This document shows, one piece after another, positions 24,461-35,500 of a stretch of DNA of 64,000 nucleotides. The DNA comes from Hysterangium stoloniferum (Eukaryota; Basidiomycota; Agaricomycetes; Hysterangiales; Hysterangiaceae), in contig WHVD01000151.1 of assembly GCA_015178975.1 (NCBI GenBank), positions 62,001 to 126,000 on the forward strand. The letters are read 5' to 3'. Under the pieces are notes generated by a model. It was not told the origin of the DNA. It did not search any database and worked only from the letters and a program-made list of their open reading frames with translations. The translations under genes were made by a program, and so were the position numbers. Every line of letters starts with the position of its first letter. Within the stretch, counting starts at the first letter, position 1.

Positions 24461-25045
24461 AAGTGACAGTTGTCACAAAGGCGTGCGATGGTCACAGAGG
24501 CGCGCAACGGTCACAGAGGCGTGCAACGGTCACAGAGGCGCGCAACGGCCGGTCACAGAGGCGCGCAACGGCCGGTCACAGAGGCGCGCAACGGTCACAG
24601 AGGCGTGCGATGGTCACAGAGGCGCGCAACGGTCACAGAGGCGTGCAACGGTCACAGAGGCGCGCAACGGCCGGTCACAGAGGCGCGCAACGGCCGGTCA
24701 CAGAGGCGCGCAACGGTCACAGAGGCGCGCAACGGTCACAGAGGCGCGCAACGGTCACAGAGGCGCGCAACGGTCACAGAGGCGCGCAACGGTCACAGAG
24801 GCGCGCAACGGTCACAGAGGCGCGCAACGGTCACAGAGGCGCGCAACGGTCACAGAGGCGCGCAACGGTCACAGAGGCGCGCAACGGTCACAGAGGCGCG
24901 CAACGGTCACAGAGGCGCGCAACGGTCACAGAGGCGCGCAACGGTCACAGAGGCGCGCAACGGTCACAGAGGCGCGCAACGGTCACAGAGGTGCGCAACT
25001 GTCACAAAGGTGCACGACGGTCATACAGGTGTGCAACTGTCACAA
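24461..25045 (+). repeat. minisatellite of about 27 units, 19 bp, in LTR C2
   Basis: The unit is GAGGCGCGCAACGGTCACA. Four units carry an extra GCCG, and the edges are more diverged. All forward frames stay open across it only because 19-bp repeats cycle the frame; these are not genes. Confidence 0.9.
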
Positions 25046-25391
25046 CATGTGACAGTCACAAGATGTGAAGGATGACATGCGCGCGCAAAGGTGCAAGAGC
25101 ATTATATAATCATATATGCTACTACAGCAAAAACCGGAAATCTCTGGAACATTCCAGTGGCTGCCAAAGTAATAGTAGTTAATAGGTACTAATAATAGAT
25201 AGAATATTGTAGAATATTCTATAAGATTCCAGTAAGTTCTATTATGCCAAGAATATTCTATAGTGTCTTAGAAGTAGTTAGAACCTTCCACTATGCTCTA
25301 GAAAATTCTAGAAAATTCTAAATGACATCATTCCTTCCAGAATGACATCATTCAATCTTCTAGAATCTTCTAAATGTCTCAGACCAAAATG

Positions 25392-25398
25392 TATATAA
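25392..25398 (+). promoter_or_regulatory. TATA box of LTR C2
   Basis: TATATAAGGAGCTCAGCTCC, the conserved promoter block of the family. Confidence 0.65.
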
Positions 25399-25581
25399 GG
25401 AGCTCAGCTCCAGCCTTGAATCAATATCAATCAATCTTTACTACATTTTATCAGCCACATCAGTGTGCCACTGCAGCAAGCAGTTATATTCCACCCCTTG
25501 TTGGGCTGTTGGACAAATAAATACAAATACTTAGTCACCTCTAGTTGAGCTGCTGACGTAAGTTATCTCAGGATCCCTTTG

Positions 25582-25852
25582 TGTTAAATTTGATGATGAA
25601 ACACACCTTTTTATAGGGGGAGTCCACCAATTATTGCAACTTTTCATATGAAGATGCTAATTGTGGACCATGCATTTGGAGGTTAATGTGTGTCAGAACC
25701 ACTATACACCTCCCAGAGCATCCAACCTATATTGTCAGGAGGTGCTACACTAACTGACACAAGATATTGAGACATAAAGTACTTTTATTACAAGCTTATT
25801 AAACTCTTGTATATTGTGTATTGCAATAGAGTCAACTCATACTATTTTTAAT
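25582..25852. mobile_element. 271-bp insert with CTTTG target duplication
   Basis: CTTTG at 25577-25581 and 25853-25857. The insert begins TGTTAAATTTG and ends TTTTTAATA, and is absent from the other C-family LTRs at the same place. The TGTTAAA/TTTAATA ends resemble a small degenerate LTR. Confidence 0.5.
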
Positions 25853-26713
25853 ACTTTGTCACCTCTTGTTGAGCTTCTGACAATAATCCTACCCCCTGGT
25901 CACTCTTCTGACCAATCAGGATTCCCTGCCACCTCTTGTTGAGCTTCTGGTATTAATCCTTTATACTATAGTCATCTCTTAATTGAGTACCGATTATTAG
26001 TTTTCTTTACATTGTTATTTGTAATCTAAAACTTCAGTCACCTCTTGTTGAGTAATTTGACTGTTAAATACATCGCAAATAATCCCTCTACATTGTTATT
26101 TGTAGTTTAAGACTTCAGTCACCCCTTGTTGAGTAATTTGACTGTTTATTGCATTACAAATAATCCCTGTTCTATTGTTCATTCATTGTGAATCAGTAAA
26201 GCATATTCACATAAACAAATACTGAGAATATTCTTGCAAGATCCTAAGACTACATTAAGATCCTGATAAGTTAATATCACAGTAGACCCTGTAGGTTAGT
26301 GTAAATAAAGCATATATTAACCAAATAGTGTTTTATTCTATATCTAATCTTTTGACCTGTTTATAAATATTTTTACTGTTTGATAAATAGTATAATATAT
26401 ATATAAACTAGCTAGAATTGAAGTTAAATCTAGCTTAGGAATCAGTAAATTGTTATTCTTATTTTAATAGTTGTTGTCACAGAAAAAGAACAAGCTTGCA
26501 CAAGCAGCTCTCAAAACCTTCTTTGTGAAATAGGGTGCATATATTCAAGTAAACTCTTGACTTCAGGGGTTCTAAGTCTACCAAGGCTGCCACTGATTAA
26601 TATCAAATACTTAAATTATTTTACCTTGCAGTGAATTGAGTATTTGCACATTTTGATAGAGCATTGGACTCCTTTTTCAGAACATAGTATTAAAATAAGG
26701 CTAATACATTGCA

Positions 26714-26785
26714 GTTCCTTTTGTAACACTTTGTTCCCTTTGCAACACTTTCCCTGTTCTCTTAACACTTCCCATTCGCTAAACA
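26714..26785. repeat. short minisatellite left of LTR F
   Basis: Units like TTCCTTTTGTAACACTTTG shift into TTCTCTAAACACTTTC. The same array resumes at 58933, so the whole tower 26786-58932 is inserted in it. Confidence 0.65.
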
Positions 26786-27182
26786 CTTTCTGTGAAGAGT
26801 CAAGTAATTAACCACTCAATGTGTGAGCAATATCGACTTGTGTTAGGGTACATACACGGCGGGTTTCCAGAGAAACCCATGGAATATCCAGTAGGACTTG
26901 GCTTCAGCTTATAGGCTGCACCCTCCTGAGATCGTGTTGTCCAATTTCAGACAGGCAGACGGGAATCCTGGGGAGTCTGGTGGGGTTTGTGGGTCAAGGG
27001 GTCGTGGGTTGGAGGTCATGGGTCGAGAGGTTGTGAGTCGAGATAGATACATAAGAGAGATAGATGCACTGGAGCCTGTGGGCTCCGACTAGTGTGAGTG
27101 GTGTAATTCAAGTAGGAGTTTAGAGCAGAAAATGTATTAGATTACTGGGGGGAATCTAAGCTGATTTTCTGACTGGATTGTA

Positions 27183-28793
27183 CAGTAAGCAAAAAAAGGG
27201 TTGCAATGTTCAGTAAATTTCAACTCGAATGCTTATAACTCTAGAAATAAATTAGCTAGAATTAGGGAAAAATATAAGTTAGAAAGCCCTGTTTCTGAAC
27301 TTTAACATGATAACCAAGTTTGTTCAAAAGTATTCACTCATTGTTGAGAGATTAAATATTTTGTTCAGGAGTATCATTGCAACCCTTTTTTTGCTTTCAT
27401 TCTGTAGATGAAAGGGCAGGTTGTACTGGTGTTTCTGATCCATTGTTAGGTTGTATTTGATTGTGCGATCATGTGACATGTTCAAAACATTCAACACATG
27501 ACAAACAGACCACAACAGTCTTGTTGATTCCAACATGCAGCCTCTTTCTACTTCTAAATGCAAACACATCCTCTCCCTCTTGGATTCTGGTCATTCTTCC
27601 CACCAGATCTCATTATCCACTGGTCTACACATTAGTACCATCTCTAGACTTCACAGAAAACACCGTCCTTCCCTGCAGAAGCCTACTGGTGGACATCCTT
27701 CCAAGCTTTCTGAGGCTGATAGTTGCTATGCCTAGTATCTCATCACCTCAGGGAAGGCTGAAAATGCCTCTCAGATCACCCAGATCCTTCAGAACACTAT
27801 CAACCAGTCTCTCACATCCCAGACAGCTCAGAACCACCTGACGTTAGCTGGGATGAAAGCTGTGGTAAAGGCCAAGAAGCTCCTTTTTACCAAGAGGCAT
27901 AGGAAGGAGAGGATGGATTTTGCTCTGGCTCATTCGGATTGGACTATAGAGGACTGGAAGACTGTTGTATGGTCTGATGAGACCAAAATCAATAGGCTGG
28001 GGTCAGATGGGAAGAGGTGGGCTTGGAAGAAGGCAGAGGAGGGTCTGAATGATAGGCTTGTGAAGGAGACTGTAAAGTTTGGGGGTGGATCTCTGATGAT
28101 GTGGGGCTGCATGCTGTGGGAGGGAGTTGGGTATGCATGCAAGATTGATGGGAGGATGGATGGAGAGTTATACACCAAGATTCTGCAAGATGAACTCCAG
28201 GAAAGACTTGCCTTCTATGGCAAGAATCCCTCCACTATCATCTTCCACCGGGATAATGATCCCAAGCACAAGTCCAAGAAAGCTACAACTTGGTTTGAAG
28301 ATCATGGATATAAGGTCCTTCCTTGGCCAGCACAGTCCCCTGACCTCAATCCTATTGAACATCTCCGTGATCATCTGAAAAAGAAGCTGGGAGCGCATGA
28401 GAAGGCCCCAGGAGGGATATTGGAGCTGTGGGAGAGGGTACAAGTAGAGTGGGACAAAATAATGCCAGAGGTGTGCCAGAATTTGATTGAAAGTATGCCT
28501 AGGAGGGTTGCAGCAGTGGTCAAGGCTAAAGGAGGTCATACTAAGTACTAGAATGCATAGCTTTATGTTTATAAAATGAAAGCAAAAAAAGGGTTGCAAT
28601 GATACTCCTGTACAAAATATTTAATCTCTCAACAATGAGTGAATATTTTTGAACAAACTTGGTTATCATGTTAAATTTCAGAAACAGGGCTTTCTAACTT
28701 ATATTTTTCCCTAATTTTAGCTAATTTATTTCTAGAGTTATAAGCATTCGAGTTGAAATTTACTGAACATTGCAACCCTTTTTTTGCTTACTG
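27183..28793 (+). mobile_element. Tc1-like DNA transposon, 1611 bp
   Basis: TA duplication at 27181-27182 and 28794-28795. Long inverted repeats of about 216-218 bp (27183-27398 and 28576-28793) begin CAGTAAGCAAAAAAAGGG. Each repeat carries this block at its outer end and an inverted copy at its inner end. It is inserted in solo LTR D'. The ends look intact; only the transposase has a stop. Confidence 0.95.
27535..28551 (+). pseudogene. Tc1-like transposase (DD34E) with one in-frame stop
   Basis: 339 codons, the usual length for Tc1-like transposases. The N-terminal helix-turn-helix region reads ILSLLDSGHSSHQIS and ISTISRLHRK, followed by GGHPSKL. The catalytic core has VVWSDETKIN (first Asp), IIFHRDNDPKHKS (second Asp) and SPDLNPIEHL (Glu), with 34 residues between the last two. 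The C-terminus ESMPRRVAAVVKAKGG is typical. One TAG at 27733-27735 lies in the same frame between the DNA-binding and catalytic halves, and there are no frameshifts. The element is a single change from coding for a full protein, or an allele elsewhere may be intact. Confidence 0.9.
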
Positions 28794-29215
28794 TATGTAC
28801 AACATCTGCCAGACTAAATAGACCGTGGAATGAATGACATACCAAATCCAGTAATAATGAAATGAAACTAGCAAAACATAAAATGGGAATAGTAAACACC
28901 AAATTTGGTGTTAGGAATGGGACGGAATGGAGTGGAGTCCAAATTGTGACAAATCATAAACCATAACGGGAAATGGAGTGGGAGCGGAGTTTGAATCGTG
29001 ACAGGTCATTTGACTAAAATGGGAATGGGGCTCTGTTAGAGGGATGACAGGCTTTCTGAGCAGGGTCCAGTGACTGATGTGTGGGATGAGGTCGGACATA
29101 GACAGGGACGGAGTCTGGTGGGTATTCCAGTGACTGATACACAACGTAATGAAGACAAATGTAGACAAGTCTGACATACGGAGTCTGGCGGGAATTCCAG
29201 TAAACTGACAATTGG

Positions 29216-29849
29216 TGTGAAGAGTGGTAGAAGTTCTAACCATTCTATATACGAAGAATATCGACCGTTGAGGTACGATACCACAATGTATTGACTGTCT
29301 AAGTCTAATACGGACCGAACGCGTATTGACTACTTAGTTCAATATGGTAGAGAGAAGTAGCTATCTAAAGTAAGGTAGATAGCTAGAATGAATAAGCAGA
29401 ATCGACTGGTTAAGTGCGATTCTGGACAACTGCTCGAGTGCAAGTAGAGTAGTTAGAGAGTCGAATAATAGAGTAGCGTGGATGTAGTCCACGCGAGTTG
29501 AGATAAGGATTGAGTTTCGACTGATACAGTTCGAAACTCAGTTTGAATGAGTAGCTAAAGCCCGTCTGTGATGGTCGAGACGATACACCAATCACAACTT
29601 ACAGGACACTAACAGGTGTCTGGGTAAGTCGTGGTTGCGGTGTAAAAAGTGTCTGAGTTCTAAACTACGGGCGCTAGAATACATAAGTCTGGTGTGTGTG
29701 TGCCCCCACAAGAGTTCGATGTACCGCATACATAGGTTGTCGAACTAATTATAGATATAATAAAAGAGAGAAAATAGAAATAATAAAGGAAATATAGTAA
29801 GAGCTCATCCGACTATTTTTCCTGAGTGTATTTCGCCATACCTCTCACA
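29216..29849 (-). mobile_element. 3' LTR of element B (634 bp)
   Basis: TGTGAAGAGTGGTAG to ACCTCTCACA on the plus strand; the partner at 57547-58179 has 633 bp with few differences. Minus-strand CCTGGGGGGCAC next to it is the polypurine tract. Confidence 0.9.
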
Positions 29850-29886
29850 GTGCCCCCCAGGTCGAAGAGCTATGTCAAAGAAGATG

Positions 29887-32348
29887 TCAAAGGACGCTTG
29901 GAACTCCTCCCCATGTGTCCTGTGATGAACCCCCAAGGTGTAGGATAGCGTTGCCCCAGGCGAGACGCTTGGCACGAAAGGAAAGAGCGATGTCCTCCCG
30001 CCTCGAAGCGTCATTGGTGGATGTCAATTCATCCAGTTTTTGGATCGACGAGACCCAATGACTGTAGGCCTTCTGGCACGTTCAAATTATGGCACGAACA
30101 CAATCAGCGGAAGCGTCAGTTATACGGGCAATGAGAGGGGTCGAGGGTGTAGTGATGGCGGGGTAGGAGTGATGAGTGGTGTGGAGCTCATGTCTCCCCC
30201 AGAGGGGATTCCTCTCGAGGTGTCCAAATCCGGCAACAGTTGATCCAACAAGTCAACAGGTCCACTGCAGAGTGGGTTGGTGTGTGGTCAGGAAGAACAC
30301 AAGAGGAGTTGACAAGTAAGGACCGAAACATGGAAAGTTCCACCTGTTCTATATCCTCCGCTAAATGCAGCTGTTCCTTAGGGTCATTGATGCATAAATA
30401 AAATGCGCTCATGCGGTCCGACAAAGTGAGAGACCCGCTATACCCCTGGATATGCCCTTTAAGAAGGGGGTGCCGCAGGGTTGGTCCCAGTCGCGTTAAT
30501 GTGCATCCCACAGTGAAGATGTCGGAGGGGTAATTAATGGACACGTGCATCCAACTTGACTGGAAGGGACGGGAGGGGCCAGCCGTATCCTCAGAGTGGA
30601 GGGGAGAGGACGGCTGCGGCGGGGGGCTGCGAATGGGGTGGGCCGAGGGGGGGTCCATGACAAGGGGCTCGTCGGCCTGAGTTCTTCGTTTCCCTTTTGC
30701 TTTTTCGCTTAAGGGGGGAGGCTCCTCGAAGGCTTCCATTGCCGGGGGGGGGTTCCTTGGAGACGTCTATGGCTGAGAGAGGCGCTTCGAGGACTTCCTC
30801 CATAGGCGTTGCGAGAACTTCCGGGATAGGGCGATCAACATCCATTAATGTATCGTTAGGATGCTGAATGGGGCTTCCCAGAGAAACGCAAAGGGAGTAG
30901 GGAGAGGCGGGCAGTGGACTCCGCGTTGTCAAGACAGTGAGGGGAATGTTAGACACCACAGGGACCAAAGGCATCAGAGTAGAGTGGGAGGCGACGAGAG
31001 GGTCAGGTGACGTGCAGAGGGGTGAGATTGGCTGCGGTGCTGGAGGAGGCTTGGGTATGGATGAGGATGGTGATATAAGACAATGTCCTGCGAAGGGGAG
31101 GGGTAGTGGTATAGGGGGGAGAGAAGGCAGCTCAGAGGATGGTACAAGACTTCCTGGTAGCTCTGAAAAGGGTGTAAAGCGCTGTAATGTGGGTACGGAA
31201 GAGACCGGCGGAGGTGGAGGGAGATGAGAGGAAGTGGATGGGATTGCAGAGTCTGCTGGACGATACCCTCTCCAAACTCTGACGGAAGTTGGTAGCTTTC
31301 ATCGTTGGTTAGGATCACTCGTGAAGAAGTGAATGTTGTCAGGGAGTAGGAAACCTTCATGGCAGTCAGCACCGAGGTACTTGCTGTCGTAGGCGGGGTA
31401 GCGAGATTGGTCGTCCTCCGAGTCAGATGAAAGATCACTGGGCCCCATCCGGTAGGTCCATTCCTGAGGTCCACGGTGTGAAGGGGGTCTGGGAGGTAAT
31501 GCAACTCCATCTCCACGTCACAATGCAATGCTTTGTAATTTGATCCTTCGTATTTTGTCCCAATCGTAGAAGGTGACCCCATCTTTTCCTTTCCTACTTT
31601 TTTGTCCTACACTCCGAACACATGGCATGCCCCCGTCGCTGCAATCCGTTTCAGCGAAATCCGTCCATTTATGACCCGAAGGGGGAGTGATGATTGAAGG
31701 ATTATTGTGCCCTTCCATTTTCCTCCATTCCTGCCGTGTCCGCCTTGAAGGGACATTATCCCTAGCCCCCATCCTCTGCTGTCCTTCCAAGTACTCCTCT
31801 CTCCTCTTCCGTTTAAGCGTTTTCAATTCCTCCTGAACCTGCACGGAGAAAGCCTCAGACTGCTGTTTCTTTTTGATCTTCTCTTCGGTAGAAGGGAAAA
31901 TACTACGAGAAGGTGGTGGGGTTTCGCTCCATGTTCCCGAGGGAGCCCCCCAAGTATTAGAGGACCATGGTGCAGCTCTTGAAACAGAGTCCGTCCGCAT
32001 AGGATTCGTGGACAATGAGGTCTCCTCCATGCACTTGACAGTTTCTGTTTGAGGTGATGGGGCAGAAGGAACTGTAGTTTGAGGTCGAGGTATTCTTTTA
32101 AAATTGGGAAATTGGGGTCTGGGAAGAGGAGCGTATGGAGTAAAGGCGGTTCCATTCCCCGAGTTGGTGGACATTCCTGCGATGTCGCCCTGCGCAGCAG
32201 AGGGTATTGGCAAAGGCGTTCCAGAATTACTCGTGGAGTGCTCGACTTGTTCAGTGCGAGACGGCGTGGTAGAGGTATTAATAGGTTGAGGTCGCAGTAT
32301 TCTTTTGAAGTTGGGGAACTTGGGTTTGGGTTGTTGCTCCTGCAACAT
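29887..32348 (-). pseudogene. accessory gene (third ORF) of element B, broken
   Basis: Homologue of the gene at 12574-14688. It starts at 32348 (MLQEQQ..PNFKRIL, with PNFKRI repeated about 70 residues later). Then come a basic helical block (LKRKRREEYLEG), FYDW, LSSDSEDD, YLGADCHEGFLLP with TSDPNQR, a proline- and serine-rich part, SPYSLCVSLGSPIQ with MDVD, and a domain reading WMHVSINYPSD, HPLLKGHIQG and SDRMSAFYLCIND. The tail EDIALSFRAKRLAWGNA and LGGSSQDTWG reaches a stop at 29887, about 40 bp before the 3' LTR. The pieces are in three frames. Conservation of the same order of blocks in two decayed, non-identical elements shows it is a real gene of this lineage. The function is unknown. 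Confidence 0.7.
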
Positions 32349-32420
32349 AGTGTACTGATTAGAGAGGTCGACGTGGAGGGAAGAGATAGGGGGAATAAAA
32401 TTTTCTTTAGTGAATTTACG

Positions 32421-32453
32421 TATTTTATATTAATTTCAAGCTCCGCTCGGTTA
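32421..32453 (-). promoter_or_regulatory. putative promoter of the accessory gene in B
   Basis: Minus strand CCGAGCGGAG, then ATATAAAATA and ACGTAAATT, about 75 bp before the accessory start. It mirrors the arrangement in E. Confidence 0.6.
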
Positions 32454-32539
32454 TTGAAGTGAAAGGCCGAGGGGGAAGAAAGTGGGGGGGTAGAGCTAGA
32501 AGTAGATAAACAGTGTTGTCGTCGTAAGGATGTGAAATG

Positions 32540-35500
32540 ATCATTAAATTCGATAAATAGTCTTGTAAGCTCTAAGAAGAGCAGGAGCGTTATGAAGGTC
32601 ATTGCCGTTTAACCAAGTGTCCTCCTCCGGTCCATATCCTTTCCATCAAACCTGGAAAAGGAGTCGATTTCGATGCTTTTTGTGCCCTACTATAGCTTCT
32701 ACTTCGTACTCCTCGTCATTACGATTGAGTTCTCGAGGGTTCTCGAGTAGCTCCCTGGATCCGAATTCCTTGGGGGAGAGGTGGTACTTTTTAAGATGGT
32801 CTCGATTAATCACTGGATGTAATTGGTATTCCGAGGGAATGCGGAGTCGGAAGACTTGAGGATTGATCTTTTCCAAGACCTCAAACGGCCCTATCCATCT
32901 TTGTATAAGTTTTCTTCCGGGTCCCTTGTCTTCGACAAGCTCGAGAGAATGGGGATTAATCAGAACATAATCTCCCTCTGAGATATCTTCCACTAATCTC
33001 CGTCTCTTGTTGTAACTGCGAGCTTGGGTTTCTTGTGCTCGCGCAATCGAATACCGTGCCGCTTGTCGGTGATTTTCCAATTCTAAGATCCATTGGTCAG
33101 CTACAGGGCTATCCGATAATTCTCTGGGAACCACAGGGTCATCCCCTCCTAGACAGCTAGACATTCCTCTTGGTAAGTAGCCCATCAGCAAAAAGGCCGG
33201 CGCATAGCTTGTTGAGCTTTGAACCATCGAATTGTAGGTATGAGCCACTTTAGACCATTCCTCCTTCGAAGAGGTGCAGTACGCTCTGAGCATTTGCTCC
33301 ACAATAGCATTAGCGTTCTCCGTTTGACCATGAGTCTGAGGATGGTGGGACGAGGATACTGCAAGGGCACTTCCGTATACTTTGCAGACTTCTCTCCAGA
33401 ACCTACAGGTCCATCTCTTGTCTCGATCACAGATTATCCTTGAAGGCAGGCCGAAAGGAGTGGCTACTTTATTCATGAAGATTCGCGTGAATCCTTCTGC
33501 GGATAGATCTGAAGTGGTGGGTTCACAGATTAAGAAACGCGTGAGTTTATCCATGGCTACGAAGATGGCGGAATAAGCACCCTCTGTAGAAGGAGGCAAT
33601 CCGGTAATCAGGTCCATCGAGACAACCTCAAACGGCCTTAGGGGTACATCCGCAGGTCGAAGAGCTCCTTGTCGAGCGGAATGATCAATTTTAGTTTTCT
33701 GGCATATGTCGCAGCTGCGAGCATACGCCACACAGTCCTGCAACATCCTCGGCCAGAAGAAACGGTCTTTCATCAGATTAAAGAGCCTGTGGCCACCTGC
33801 ATGAGCTCCTTCGAAAGGATTATTGTGTATCAGCTTGAGTATGGTTGTCGTCATGCTGCTAGGAACACAGATTCGACTTTTCCAGTCCGAATCTTGAAAG
33901 AACAATAGCTATTCTTGCTGATAAAATAATGCAAAGGAGTGGCTACCATGTTTGGAGAAATGGGATCGGTGGCATAATAATTCCTGAAGGCGGGATCTTT
34001 CTCGTATCCATCACGAAGTTCCTGAGCGTAATTCTCATCGATCTCTATAAGCAATTGTGGATTCGAGAGAATAAAATCCGCCTCATCAGTCTCATCGTTT
34101 CTGGGAAGGTTGTGCAAGTCCCATTTCGTTTGGGGGACCTCTTCGACAGTTCCGACAGGTTCAACTAACTCGTGATGAGTGAGAAAGACGGCCTTTTCCG
34201 CTGGTTTGTTCTCCCATAACGTCTTGTTGTCGTTCCGGTTATAAGAATCCGCTACAATTGGTAAGAGATCGTCTCTCGTGGGGCTAGCACAGTCAGGTAC
34301 TCGAGGAAGTCTAGATAATGGGTCAACGTTGCTGTGTATCCGTCCTGCTCTATGTAGGATTTCCAGACCGGGGTATGCAGCGTATACCACCCCCCATGCG
34401 GCCAGTCGATGATTAGTGTTCTCGTAAGATCTGGCCCATTGTAACACCACATGATCAGTGATCAAAAGGATATGTTCTCCCTCGATAAAGGGCTGGAAAT
34501 GGACCAATCCTTCTTTAGCAGCTAACACTTCTCGCTCTGTGGCTGAGTAGTTACATTCCACTTTTTTGAGCGTACGGCTCCAATAGGTGATAACGCGTTC
34601 GACTGTGACACTGGTGTCATCAAAATCTGCAGCCCAGGAATCTGTCCAGGTGAATTCCGGCTCCTTGGTTTTATAACAAGTAACAAAAATGGGGACGTCT
34701 CGTGATTGATCGAAAGCTGCCCTTGCTTGGGCATAAATTTTCATATCCTTTAGGTCCCTAAGCGTCATTTTTTGTATTTGCTGGAGGCAACATCCCAGCA
34801 CGAAGTCTGAAGCGTCTGTGTATAACCTATAAGGCATACCGCTCGCAGGGTGTCCAAGTACTGGAGCCAAACTCAACGCAACTTTGATGTCTTCAAAAGC
34901 TTGGGCGTGTTCTGAATCCCAATGCCAACGAACTCCTTTCTTTAAGAGGTTGAAAAGTGGAGCAACCATCCAGGAGTAGAATGGTATGTAAGCAGAGAAG
35001 TACAGAACCATTCCGAGAAAACGTTGAAGGTCTGCTATCTTAGAAGGCGTGGCTAATTCCAATATAGTGGCGACCTTTTCTTGATGGGTCGAAAAGCCAA
35101 GTCTAGACACCTTATGTCCTAGTAGTAGAATCGAATTATACCCCATGTAGCACTTTTTGGGTGAGAGAGTGATTCCCGCTGCAATGATGGCTTGTAGGAC
35201 CTGGTCCAAATGCTCTAGATGATCGTCCCATGTCTTAGAAAAGATCACGATGTCGTCAATATAAACTAGGCAGAATATCCATAAGTAGGGTGCAAGTACG
35301 GTTTGCATAACCCTTTGGAATATAGAAGGTCCATTACAAAGTCCAAAGGGCATTCTCCTGAATTGCCACAGTCCTTGATGGGATCTGAAGGCTGTCTTCG
35401 GCTTATCTTCCTCTAACATTCCAAGTTGGGTAAAACCAGCTAGTGCATCGAAAGAAGATAAGATGTTGGATCCCGAGAGCGCCTGTATGATTTCCGATTG

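Larger units (their letters stand above)
11445..26713 (+). mobile_element. C-family LTR (C2), split by element E
   Basis: The two halves are 11445-11905 and 24440-26713, about 2.7 kb without E. The left half has the conserved TGTTATG start and the GTCGGCGACTCAGCG region. The right half has the minisatellite, TATA box, leader repeats and an end at AATACATTGCA. The flanks do not match (CATTG before, GTTCC after), and A-type LTR sequence on the left is not resumed on the right. Confidence 0.75.
24440..26713 (+). mobile_element. right half of C-family LTR C2
   Basis: It continues the LTR interrupted at 11905. It contains the large minisatellite, a TATA box at 25392-25398, a 271-bp insert and leader repeats. 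Confidence 0.8.

Noticed and set aside
24461-25045. Possible CRISPR array
   Set aside because: Repeats are contiguous, with no unique spacers and no cas genes; this is a eukaryotic LTR minisatellite.
24444-25075. Three overlapping ~200-aa frames rich in RRATVTEARNGH
   Set aside because: They are translations of a 19-bp minisatellite in every frame, without other support.
26707-26711. CATTG as the right target duplication of LTR C2 (matching 11440-11444)
   Set aside because: It lies inside the conserved LTR end ACATT(G/A)CA seen in sister copies, so the match is coincidental.
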